A stretch of 43,006 nt of DNA, taken from the NCBI GenBank assembly GCA_024741835.1, contig JAENRP010000349.1, positions 1,800 through 44,805 of the forward strand, written 5' to 3'. The notes under the pieces were generated by a model that did no database searches, was not told the origin of the DNA, and saw only the letters and a list, made by a program, of their open reading frames with translations. The stretch's first letter is position 1; the number at the start of each line of letters is the position of its first letter. Positions 23,731 to 33,346 of this stretch are shown here, piece after piece. This DNA comes from Diplocarpon mali. Its lineage: Eukaryota; Ascomycota; Leotiomycetes; Helotiales; Drepanopezizaceae. A program made the translations under genes and the position numbers.

Positions 23731-24654
23731 AGCATTTATATTAATCAGTTGCCTTCTAACTTTATAATTAGTAATATTATAAGTACCGTTATAGAAATAG
23801 CATCCCTAATAAGCTTAAGGGCTTGTCCCGCGCTCCTTTCTCTTCTTAGGCTTATCGTTGCCCTATAACGCGGCATTTGCCGATTTAAAGCGTCCTTTAA
23901 GGTCTTACTCAATAGTTCAAAGGAGGTCGATCTTCTTATAGATCTTAAGGTTGGGTTAGATAAAAAGAGATTATTTTATAATAGCAAACTTAAGAGGGAG
24001 GCTATTAAGTAGGAAACTAAAAAGTTAAGTTTCTTTAAAAGTTATAGCTATTTTAAGATCTACGGCTCTTACTCTCCTTCTTACTTTACGCAGTATAGAC
24101 TAAGTAGAATTTATATTTATATCTATATCCTTACTATTTTTATCTTTTTTATATTAAAATAAAGTGATTTACTATAGCAGATGCTAGGTATTAAAGGCAG
24201 TTATCTAAGAGTATTTTACCTTTAAAGTATCCTATCTTATCTTTGCATTATTATAAACTCGAATAAAATCTTAGTCTTTATCGCTTAAACTTCTATTGAT
24301 CTTAAGCTTACATTTGACTAAGGCTAGCTTATACTCCTTTTCCTTTTCTATATTTAAAATCTACCTTTAGGATTTTCGATTATTATCTATTAAAGCTCTT
24401 AAGCTAAGCTTATTTAGTATATCTAGCAAATCCTTAGCAGTTATATTAGCTATTAAAGTAGAAGTAGATAAATCGGTAGAAGGAGTATAAGAGGCTATTC
24501 TCGCGTATTTAATAAGTGTCTTTTAAATCGCTATTTCAATACCTTTACTCTTAAAGTAAAGCTTTAAATCGTCGAACTATCGTTATTAGTTCTTTTAAAA
24601 GAGTTAGAGGTCTTTAGGTCTAGTATTTCGATCGGAATCGGAAGCTATTGCCAT
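23731..24654 (-). pseudogene. A0 gag, proximal part
   Basis: Minus-strand ATG at 24652-24654 (M-A-I-A-S-D-S-D) opens A0 Gag. It runs leftwards to the A1 insertion point, just past the decayed zinc knuckle (near 23780-23830) and a Lys/Arg-rich segment. TAA/TAG codons interrupt it. It is one phase with 855-5024 after unnesting. The start is kept here and in A2 but not in A1. Confidence 0.87.
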
Positions 24655-25053
24655 TTCGAATAGAATTGCATTTAAAATTAAATAAATTAAATAGTTAAAG
24701 GCACTCCTCCTATCGAAAAGTCGAAATGATTAAATAGCAGGTATTATAGAAGTATTAAATAGGAAGGAAGTCCTCTTATCGAAAAGGGTTTTTAAGCTAT
24801 AATATAGGGAATTATACCTCTTATAAAATATAGTAAAGTAAGGAATCACACCTCTTGCAGTACTAAAGGGTTATAAAGCAAGGAATCATACCTCTTGTAA
24901 TATAGGTTGGCTAAATAGGGAATCATACCTCCTATTTGCCGATTGCTCGCCTTTTACTATAAGTCTTATTCAACTTCCTATTAATAGTTATAGCGCAAGT
25001 ACTTTTTAAGGAAAGTTAATAATCTATTATCGGTCTATCTAAGGCTTATAACC
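24655..25053 (-). other. A0 leader with primer site and direct repeats
   Basis: Untranslated leader on the minus strand. The primer site abuts the 5' LTR (minus-strand GGTTATAAGCCTTAGATAG from 25053). Four GAGGTATGATTCC-type repeats lie at about 24930-24800. No gene is seen. Confidence 0.75.
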
Positions 25054-25248
25054 TATTAAGCTTAAGTAAGTCGGCGCAATAGGTAAAAGAGGCTTCTAAA
25101 GGTCGATAGTTGATATATTAATAAGAGTTAGGGAAGGAAGGTTACCCCTTTCTTCCCTATAGCTATATATATATCAATATCCTACTGACTAAGCAGTAGG
25201 GTCATATGATAATACATCGCAGTGATGGCTGTATCACCCATCTTAATA
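25054..25248 (-). repeat. A0 5' LTR (195 bp)
   Basis: Plus strand TATTAAGCTTAAGTAAGTCG at 25054, ending CCCATCTTAATA at 25248, followed by target copy AAGTA. Confidence 0.93.
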
Positions 25249-25294
25249 AAGTAGTACTTAAGAAGGAGATTATAATAAAGTAGCGATTATTATA
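25249..25294. other. Backbone segment 2 between A0 and B
   Basis: 46 bp: right target copy of A0 (AAGTA), 36 bp of backbone, then left target copy of B (TTATA, 25290-25294). A0 and B inserted only 41 bp apart in the original DNA. Confidence 0.85.
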
Positions 25295-25527
25295 TGTTGC
25301 AAGTATGCCTGTCACATGTTTGTCACATGATCTGTCATATGACATATTATACATATAATATGTCATATGACTTGCCATATGACTTAGTGGCAGCCCTTGT
25401 TAAATAGCTCGTAGTTAGAGAGCTCTTATGAATTAAGATACCTAATATTGTCGTTTGCACCTTATACTTCTTTATGCCTTCTTTTAGTTTACTATCAAGT
25501 TTACTATTAAAGAACCTTCTTGCTATA
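25295..25527 (+). repeat. B 5' LTR (233 bp)
   Basis: Starts TGTTGCAAGTATGCCTGTCA and ends CCTTCTTGCTATA. Contains a run of overlapping palindromes around TGTCATATGACATATTATAC (25342-25388). Confidence 0.95.
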
Positions 25528-25545
25528 GGTTATGAGCCCTGCATG
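25528..25545 (+). other. B primer-binding site, half-tRNA iMet type
   Basis: GGTTATGAGCCCTGCATG directly follows the 5' LTR. GGTTATGAGCCC is the exact complement of GGGCTCATAACC, which contains the CAT anticodon in the stem-loop context of eukaryotic initiator tRNA-Met. Confidence 0.82.
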
Positions 25546-26976
25546 CCTATGAATAGCATTCGACAAATTCCATCGATTAGAGTCTCCTTTACAAACGAAA
25601 AGGCTGATTGATATTTTTGAGTTTTTTACTTAACCAACGACGTACGATAGTATCATTTTAATAATAAAATAGTGGCTACTCCCCTTCCGAAGCGCTATGC
25701 AATAATCCAAGCTTACGCAAGATTCGTCACTATAGCTGAATTATCAAGATTGATAGCTGAGATTACTAGCTTAATTGCTAAAAGTACTCTATTGCCTGAA
25801 TCACCTAATTTTAAAGGGACTGATATATAGTACCTTAAACTCGAATATAATAGTTCATCTCCTCCTCTTCCTCCTTCTCCTCCTTTCGATAACTCTATAT
25901 ATATATATATAAATAAGATATCGTTGTCTTCGGCTGCCCTTAGCCTCCTTAAGTCTTAAAAGCTTAAAGGCGCAAAGGACTATAGCTAATAGAGGAATAA
26001 GGTTTTAAACCTTGCAAAGTCAAACGCCTTAACTATATATCTTTATATAAAAGCTAGAATATATACTCTACCTAAGGTTGACTTATAAGACTGTTCTATC
26101 ACTTTTAAAGAAAGGGACAATTGGGTTAAATAAGAAGCTAAAGAATCTTAGATAAAGCTTGCTATTATACTTAATTGTAAACTAGGCCTATTAGCTTATA
26201 TAAAAGGCGATAAATCTGCCTTAGATATATAGAAAGCTCTTTAAAAATAGTATAAAGGATCTGGAATAGTGCTTGAATATAACGCTATATAGACCTACGT
26301 TACTATTAAATATAACAACTTTAACTTACTTAAAGCTTACGTTATCGCCTTTAGGCTTTTAATTACTAAATTAGAAGCTCTTGACTTTGCCTCTCCCTTT
26401 TACTAGCACCTTATTATATTTATTATTAGCTATTCTAGTAGATAGCCTATTTAGGCAGATTAATAATGCTTTAACCTTCGCTTAGCTATAGTAGCTAGAC
26501 GAAAATCAAAGATCACGCTTAAAGCTCTTATTAAAGATATTACTAATAAAGCTTAAGCTTTATAAAGTTTAAAAATGAACGGAACCGTCTTATATAGTAA
26601 TAAATCGGCTAGTAAGCCGTATTCCTTTAACTATAAGAAGTCAGAAAATAAGGAAGGTTTCAAAGACTTAAAGAAGAGTACCTTTAGGAATACTACCACT
26701 TCCCCTAACTCCTCCTGTCCTTATTATAAGCAACTAGAGCTATACTATAAGGTAGAAGATTGCTTTGCAATTAATAAATCGAAAAGAGAGGCCTAGGAGA
26801 AGGATTTAAGGAAGAAGTATATATTCTATTACCTTAAAGGTAAGGACGATAAGTCCTTGCTATTATTATTATTAAAAGGTAAAAAGCCTTTTAAGAAGAT
26901 TCAGAAGGAAGACGAAGAGTCAGATAATAACCTCTTTAGGCATACTATGCTATTACTAACCCTAGGGCCAATTCTC

Positions 26977-27053
26977 ACTTGCGAGCCGGGCCTAGGAGTC
27001 AATTCCGACTCCTCCTTAGGGCTAATTTCCACTCGCAGGCCGGGCCTAGGAGT
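26977..27053 (+). repeat. GC-rich palindromic motif, two copies in B protease region
   Basis: Copies at 26977-26999 and 27031-27053 in the orientation ACTCGC..CCTAGGAGT, encoding P-G-L-G-V. A degenerate piece (GACTCCTCCTTAGGGC) lies between them. They are 54 nt apart, in phase, just before the protease active site. Confidence 0.88.
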
Positions 27054-28443
27054 CAGTTCTTCTACCTCCTACTTCTTATTAAAATTAAGGAATCGTTGGC
27101 TATATAATACAAGTGCTAATAAGCACATTTCTAATAATCTCTTTAAGTTTACCTCCTATACTACTTAAGATAATCTACCCTCTTTAAGTATAGTTAATAG
27201 ATCTATTCAACCTTTTAGCATTAGCACTTGCAAAGTTAATGCACTTAAATCTAATAGAAAGGTATATATTCTTAAGTTAATTAATACTCTTTATATACCT
27301 TAATTACCTATCTGCTTATACTTAGGTGGTAAACTTAATAAAATCAAAGGCTTCTATCGAAATAGCAAGCTATTCCTATCTAATAAAAAGGAAATTTGTA
27401 CTATCGATAATAATATATATATAAATGAGAAACAGCCTTCTATTAACTCTTCTAATTATATAAGTGGATATGCTCTCCTAGCTGCTATTAAGAATGGACC
27501 TCTTGATATTAAGCTCTAGTACTATTGATTAGGCTACGCTAGCCTATAAACGGTTAAAAAGACCTAATCTACTATTACTAATATGCAGATTAAGGAAATA
27601 AAATCAAAGAAGACGCGAATTTGCGCTTCTTGCGAGAAGGGCAGACCTCTTTAATATATTAATAAATGTTTAGCTTGCCCTCGACCTACAAAGGCACTTG
27701 ATAAGCTATATATCAATATGGTTTATCTAAAGCCAACTAGCCTTAATAGCTACAAATACGCTTCTATCTTCACTTGCGTAGCTATAATAGTTAAATAGGG
27801 ATAGACTTATATAAATAAATCTAATGCCTTCGAGGTAAATAAGAAGATAATTAGCCTTTTATAAACTTAGTATAATCGCATAATCAAGCGGTAGAGAACT
27901 GATAAAGGCAAAGAGTACTCTTTTATATAGATGTAAATACTTATAGAAAACCTTAGTATAATTTTAGAAGAATCTACTCTATATACGCTAGAATAAGACG
28001 GTAGATTAGAATAATCAATTCGTATACTAATGGAAAAGTTGCAAATAGCTATAATTAACTAAAATATCCCCTCCTTTCTCTGGCCTTACCTCCTTCTTTC
28101 AATAATATATATCACTAATCTTACTGCCTCTAATATTCTAAGTGGCAAGATTCTATATAAGGTCTTTTAGGATAATATTAAGCCTAATAAGCCTTATACT
28201 CCTTTAGTCAAGCATCTTCGAGTACTAGGCTATTACGTCTATATGCTAATCGAGAAAGAAAAGCGAACTTAAAGTAACAAACTCGCTTTAAGAGCAGAGG
28301 TAGGTACTCTTATCGGATTTAATAGTAGAAGTATCTATTAGATCTATATACTATTGCAAATAGGTAAAAAGATTATTCGATTATCTTATATTCGATTTGA
28401 TAAAGATGGCCTAATTATAGAGTCGCAATTAAGGGGTGATTTC

Positions 28444-28556
28444 ACTCCTAGGCCGGGCCCGCGAGTCACTTCTTAAAACGATATTTTCACTCCCGGGCCG
28501 GGACCGCGAGTCAATTCTGACTCTTACGATTTTACTCTTAGGCCGGGACCGCGAGT
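28444..28556 (+). repeat. GC-rich palindromic motif, three copies in B pol linker
   Basis: Copies at 28444-28466, 28489-28511 and 28534-28556, spaced exactly 45 nt, in the opposite orientation (ACTCCTAGG..GCGAGT), encoding R-P-G-P-R-V. They sit in the integrase-RT linker. The bases are nearly RIP-free: CCGGG and GCGAG survive in all three copies. Confidence 0.9.
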
Positions 28557-30360
28557 CGATTCAAAAGAAGCTAATAAAGCTGAGCTTCTAACTTTAAGAA
28601 AGAGAGGAAGACCTCCTGGTTTAAAGAATAAGGCTTACCCTTAGCCTTTCGAAAAGAGAGCTACTCGCTCTACTGCTCTTAGATTCAAAGCTGATAACTC
28701 TAATAATAAGAAAGCCTATTTAAGCGCCTTCTATATGGCCTTACTCGACTCTTTATACCTAAATAACTTGAAAACAGTCGAATAAGCCCTCTCTTGCGCT
28801 AATGCTAATAAATGGCGATTTGCAATTAACTCTAAGTATAATTCCCTCGCTTATAAGGATATATAGGTAGTAGTGAAACGCTTAGAACTCTCTAAAGACA
28901 ATAGAGTACTCGGATTAAGACTTATCTTTAAAATAAAAAGAGATTAAAATAGGGAAATCTCTTAATAGAAGGTTAGATTTGTTATATAAGGCTATATATA
29001 ATAATAAGGTCGAGATTATAACTAAACCTTTGCTAGCGTTTGCAAATCTGCAGTTTAGAAGATCGCAATTGCGCTTATAGTGCTATACGACTTCGAGCTA
29101 GATCAGTTCGATATTAAGATAGCTTTCCTTAATTTAAAAGCTAACTTTAATATATATATCAAGTTACCTTTTAAATATACTTAAAATAAGGTTGTTCTTT
29201 TACCTTAAGACCACTGTCTTAAGCTTCTTAAGGCCTTATATAGCTTAAAGCAATCTTTATAACTATAGTAAGAAAAGCTATAGTCTAAGCTATAAAAGCT
29301 CGATTTTCAACCTCTCGATACTAATAATTGCATATATATCAACCGCGCCTCTTAGATCCTTATTATTACCTATATCGACGACTTCCTTATAGTAGCTAAG
29401 AAAGGTGATATATATAATAAGTTTAAGAGAGATCTTTGCAACCTCTTTAAGATTATAAGTAGCAAATCGGCTAACTACTTCTTAAGAGTACGTATAGTCA
29501 AAGATTAATAAAATAGAATAATCTCACTTTATTAAAACGCCTATATTAATAAGGTTTTTAAACGTTTTTATATAACTAATTGCAAGAGCGTACTAATGCC
29601 TTTTGCTAATAGCTATAAAGTTCATATAGTCAAATTTAAAGGCTAAGCCACTTTATAAGAAGTGAAGCTATATTAGGAGATCTGCGGTTCTCTATAGTAC
29701 CTTGCGCACTATATGCGTTAGGATATACTATACCACTGCTCTATTCTTAGCAAATTCCTTATTAACCCTTCGCTATAGTATATAGTAGCTTTAAAACGAG
29801 TTTTATAATACTTACAAGGAATGCGATTCTATTATACTACCTTCGGAAGTAAAACGACTGACTTAGAGCTTTAGAAATTGTATAGCTACTGCAATTCTGA
29901 CTAGGTAGGTAATAGAGGAACTAGAGCCTCCTATTCTAGGGCTGTCTTCTTCCTTAATAATGGTATAATTACCGCCTCCTTTAAGCGATAGACTATTATC
30001 GCTCTCTTATCTATAGAAGCAGAGTACATCGCTATATGCAAATTCGCATAAGAGGGCTCTTAGATACGCCAAGTACTTAAAGAAATAGGCTATAGCAGCA
30101 ATAATGCTACTAAAGTCGAGATGATCTGCAATAACTAAGGAGCCCTTTATCTTACTAAAAACCCCGAATATTATTAGAGAACGAAGTATATCGATATCAA
30201 GTTCTATTATATTCGGCAAGAGCTTTAGAAAGGCCATTTGGACCTTTAGTATACAAATACTAAAGATAACGCCGCTAATAGACTTACTAAGAGCTTAAAT
30301 AGCTCTAACTACGCCGCCTTTATCAAATTGTTAAATATGAAGGTTTTGCACCTTAATTAA

Positions 30361-30633
30361 AGGGTGATTTTTTTTTTACACCTTTATTATAAGGTGATTT
30401 TTTTTGCACTTCTATTAAGGGGTGATTTTTCTACTCCTGGGCCGGGCCTGCGAGTTGATTTTTAACTTATTAAAGGGTGGATTTCCTACTCTAAAGTAGA
30501 GCGCGCTAGCGAACTCTACTCTATTTCCCATATCTGCAGGTTGATTTTTCATATAAAACTATAAATTATAATAAAAGTTATAATATTATATATATTATTA
30601 GCGAGTACCTTTAAAGGTCTCCCTAGAGGGGTA
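30361..30633 (+). other. B 3' non-coding region with AAGGGGTGATTTTT repeats
   Basis: Three to four copies of (A)AGGGTGATTTTT at about 30359, 30391, 30418 and 30473, the third followed directly by a GC-rich motif copy at 30433-30455. The same AAGGGGTGATTT precedes the coding motif copy at 28444, so the two travel together. CCCTAGAGGGG ends at 30631, just before the LTR, and is the likely polypurine tract. No gene is seen. Confidence 0.8.
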
Positions 30634-30866
30634 TATTGCAAGTATGCCCGTTACATATTTATTATATAATCTGTTATATGATATATTATATATATGATAT
30701 ATCATATGACTTGCCATATGACTTAGTGGCAGCCCTTGTTAAATAGCTCGTAGTTAGAGAGCTCTTATGAATTAAGACACCCAATATCGTCGTTTGCACC
30801 TCATACTTCTTCGTGCCCTCTTCTAGTTTACTATCAAGTTTACTATCAGAGAACCTCCTTGCTATA
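30634..30866 (+). repeat. B 3' LTR (233 bp)
   Basis: Starts TATTGCAAGTATGCCCG and ends CCTCCTTGCTATA. It matches 25295-25527 with transition differences concentrated in the CATATGACA palindromes. Confidence 0.95.
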
Positions 30867-30871
30867 TTATA

Positions 30872-31919
30872 TTGCTAAAAACAATAATCTACTAATAATT
30901 CTACCTTTAACAAGCACCTATCCTAAGCACTAGGATTTCTAAGGCGTAGTTCCTTAGCTGCCTAAGTCCTAAAGGCCTTACCACTCGAAATAGCGACTAA
31001 GTTGGCCTATTCCTTTTAAGCTTATACTTAAGCAAAGGCGGCTGCGATCTCTATTAGATTAGGTTTATCTAAATTATTAAGATATAGATCCCTACCCTTT
31101 AAGGAGCCCTTAGAAGGTACTTATCTACCTTTGCCTTTTTAGCAGCGGATATTATTAAAAGGAGCCTAAGAGCGGCCCTTAGCTAAGCTGAATAGCCCTT
31201 TTATATATTAGAGGGAGCTGAGCACCTTCGCGCCTTAAGTCTTAAGACGCCTAAGGGCAATATTACCGCCTTAGATAGCGCGCAATAGATCCTGCGAATA
31301 GTTAGTTATTAATATCAAATAGATTCAAAGGCACTTATAGCTTATTAGGTATTCGCAAGGTTGATACTATAGTAGAAGGTATAAGCTTCGTTTAGCTAGG
31401 CTAGCTAAAGGGCATCCTAAGTCTTTAGGACTATAGAGATTTATATTTAAATCTCCTTAAATAGGATTTAAGCTACCTCTTAGATCGCATTAATATTGCC
31501 GCTAACCTAAGCATCTTAAAGGATGATATACTTATCCTAAGCTTAGATAGGTATTTAAAACGGATATCTATTAAAGGTTATTAAAGTAAGAGGATATTAA
31601 AGGGCACTTATTAGGATATACTTTGCCTACTATATAATGCAGTAGTTATACTTCTTAAAAGTAAGAGTATTAAATGCGCATATATAGCTGGTATTGTTCT
31701 TACTAGCCTCCTTTTTTAATATCATATGCGTATAATGTATATATAGCATCCGAAAAGCCTTAAGCAGGTCCTTAGGATTGCATTCGAGCACTATCCAAGT
31801 TAGCGAAGTGTATATTAAAAGGGGTCAACTAGCAATTGAAGCACTTACTAATAATAATAATAGTATTAATAGGATAATATAAGATAAGATCTACTATAGG
31901 ATTAATTAACTCAAAAGCA
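30872..31919 (+). pseudogene. Backbone reading frame, unidentified, RIP-degraded
   Basis: One plus-strand phase (codons starting at 30872, 31220 and so on) can be followed through the whole segment with only TAA/TAG stops, each explicable as a mutated CAA/CAG or TGG. Clear stretches include H-L-R-A-L-S-L-K-T-P-K-G-N near 31223 and R-Y-L-S-T-F-A-F-L-A-A-D near 31115. Third positions hold more G/C than the flanks, which hints at real coding. The phase extends left across the B and A0 insertion points (25254-25294, then 357) and may run right past solo LTR F. I do not recognise the product; it could be a host gene or an older element. In AT-rich DNA such a frame could also arise by chance, so confidence is low. 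Confidence 0.33.
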
Positions 31920-32182
31920 TGTTACGACTTGCTCTGGAGCGTACAGAGGGGCGATAATCGAGTAACGCTGACTGTATTACCTCAAGAGGTACGCTATGTA
32001 ATGGAGAAGAAAAGATGAAGATGAGAGAGTCTTTAGTAGAGCTCCTCTAGAATAAGTACAGGTGCTTCACTAGCGTGCACGTGATCCAGCCACCTCGCTA
32101 CCTTAGCGTGCACCTGACTTCTTGCAGTCTTGGCGGCACGTGACATAGCCGTGCACGTGATGCGCGCAGCGCGCACGTAACA
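31920..32182 (+). mobile_element. F: solo LTR, GC-rich, little RIP
   Basis: 263 bp starting TGTTACGACTTGCTCTGGAG and ending GCGCGCACGTAACA, with inverted ends TGTTACG/CGTAACA and perfect target duplication AAGCA (31915-31919, 32183-32187). No internal region remains, so it probably arose by LTR-LTR recombination. Orientation is arbitrary. Composition is strikingly richer in G+C and CpG than everything around it. Confidence 0.92.
32078..32159. promoter_or_regulatory. Three CACGTG sites inside LTR F
   Basis: CACGTG at 32078-32083, 32137-32142 and 32154-32159, two of them in GTGCACGTGAT. CACGTG is the E-box bound by many bHLH factors. Their role as LTR enhancer elements is inference. Confidence 0.45.
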
Positions 32183-32187
32183 AAGCA

Positions 32188-32960
32188 AGAGAGGGAATCG
32201 ACCTACTTATAAGAGGTAGGAGTTAGAGTTAAGAGATTAAGAAAAGAGGGAAACTTAATATATATGCCTTCTTAAAGGCCCCTCTTTTCCCTTCTATAGA
32301 TTATTATAATTTATAGCTATAGTGGATTACAACTCCGGATAACTCTTTAATAAAGAGTCTTAAACCTATTAGAACGCAACCGGACTATAATCGCACTACT
32401 ATAAGGCTTAAATAAAGACTTTAGATTGCTTCTATCACTTAGATACCTTTCCTTTCCCTTTTTGCTATTTGCCTTTATCTTTACTATTCTACTTCCTATA
32501 TACTATCCTTATTACCTATTATACCTACCTTTGCTATTAAGCTATTTATCTTTGCTATTTTATTTTTTATTACCATTTGATTATTTGCTACCGATCTACC
32601 TCCTTTATATACCTATTCTACGTACTTCCTTATGCAAGTTAAAAAGGTCTTTTCAAAAGAGAGTACTACTAGTATTAATACGCAGATTCCTATGCAAGAG
32701 GTAAGCTGCCCTTATTCCTAGGGTCATCCTATATAGCTGTACTATATGCGATATAAAGGGTTTCGTATATATTTCGAACGGCTGTTCAGCCGGAGGACTT
32801 CGGAAGGATATCTATATACAGCTAGAAGGGACTATAAGAGAGAGGACATTTATAGGTATTAAGGTACTATCTTAGTTATATAGAGATAGACAGATATTAT
32901 AATAGATTCTTTTTAATAATAAGTACTCAACTATATTCATATAAATATCGATTACTAGTA
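32188..32960. other. Backbone segment 4, unassigned
   Basis: Continues the backbone after F. It has a pyrimidine-rich tract (about 32425-32640, rich in CTTTCC, CTATT and TTTGC), which makes a 92-codon hydrophobic ORF at 32426-32704 that I regard as chance. It also has a less decayed patch (GAACGGCTGTTCAGCCGGAG, 32777-32796) containing a short CGGCTGTTCAGCCG hairpin. No LTR, known domain or RNA gene is recognised. Confidence 0.5.
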
Positions 32961-32961
32961 T

Positions 32962-33346
32962 AGAACCTATACTTTAAGTTTAGTATTTTAATTAAAATCA
33001 GAAGCTATTGCTATTTCGAATAGAATTGCATTAAAATTAAATAAATTAAATAGTTAAAGGCACTCCTCCTATCGAAAAGTCGAAATGATTAAATAGTAGT
33101 ATTATAAAAGTATTAAATAGGGAGAAAGTCCTTTTATCGAAAAGGGTTTTTAGATTATAACGTAGGAAATTATACCTCTTATAAAATATAGTAAAGTAAG
33201 GAATTATACCTCTTATAATACTAAGGTTATAAAGTAAGGAATCATACCTTTTATAATATAGGTTAGCCAAATAGGGAATTATACCTCCTATTTGCCGATT
33301 GCTTGCTTTTTACTATAAGTCTTATTCAACTTCCTACTAATAGTTA
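32962..33346 (-). mobile_element. A-family fragment: leader and gag start
   Basis: Matches the minus-strand A0 leader and first gag codons (homologous to about 24590-25000), including the GAGGTATGATTCC repeats (33160-33290) and the ATAGAATTGCAT start region. It ends at TAGTTA, where TRIM C2 begins. The rest of the element is gone on both sides. The left edge is approximate. Confidence 0.8.

Larger units (their letters stand above)
358..25248 (-). mobile_element. A0: complete Ty1/Copia element, outermost of the nest
   Basis: A full-length Copia element on the minus strand with two 195-bp LTRs (25054-25248 is 5', 358-552 is 3') and the 5-bp target duplication AAGTA at 353-357 and 25249-25253. 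Its own sequence is about 6.19 kb once A1 and one copy of A1's target duplication are removed. Order on the minus strand: 5' LTR, half-tRNA primer site, leader with direct repeats, a single gag-pol frame, 3' non-coding repeats, 3' LTR. Unnested, the frame from ATG at 24654 to the stop at 855 is 5094 nt, an exact multiple of three (1698 codons), although many codons are now TAA or TAG. The host insertion site is the backbone segment at 165-357 and 25254-25294. Confidence 0.93.
25669..30360 (+). pseudogene. B gag-pol polyprotein, RIP-stopped but frame intact
   Basis: All motifs from 25669 to the stop at 30358-30360 lie in one phase (about 1564 codons), so there is no net frameshift; only stops and missense changes kill it. 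The start appears as ATA (25669-25671) before V-A-T-P-L-P-K-R. Gag has a knuckle at 26716-26763 (C-P-Y-Y..Y..C, two ligands changed to Tyr). Protease reads W-L-Y-N-T-S-A (27097 on), with Asp changed to Asn at 27106. Integrase has C-A-S-C-E-K-G near 27622, first Asp changed to Asn (27715), second Asp kept (27901) and Glu kept (28009). A linker holds the GC-rich motifs (28444-28556). RT has F-D-I-K-I-A-F-L-N near 29107 and intact Y-I-D-D at 29371-29382. RNase H has E-A-E-Y-I-A near 30017. Confidence 0.93.
25295..30866 (+). mobile_element. B: complete Copia element, second family
   Basis: Plus-strand element of 5572 bp with 233-bp LTRs (25295-25527, 30634-30866) and perfect target duplication TTATA (25290-25294, 30867-30871). 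No nested insertion. It is the least RIP-damaged coding element here and the best template for the motif and primer-site forms. It is a different family from A: LTRs are unrelated and polyproteins only share Copia domains. Confidence 0.95.

Noticed and set aside
26575..27168. Two plus-strand ORFs (26575-26796, 26857-27168) as separate genes
   Set aside because: Both are fragments of the single B gag-pol frame between RIP stop codons (zinc knuckle and protease regions).
30007..30237. 76-codon minus-strand ORF
   Set aside because: Antisense shadow of the B RNase H domain.
32426..32704. 92-codon plus-strand ORF with hydrophobic product
   Set aside because: Lies on a pyrimidine-rich low-complexity tract, which automatically encodes Leu, Phe, Tyr and Pro; no start context, homologue or neighbour supports a gene.
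33046..33270. 74-codon minus-strand ORF
   Set aside because: Falls in the A-family leader with its direct repeats, upstream of the gag start in the intact copies, so it is non-coding there.
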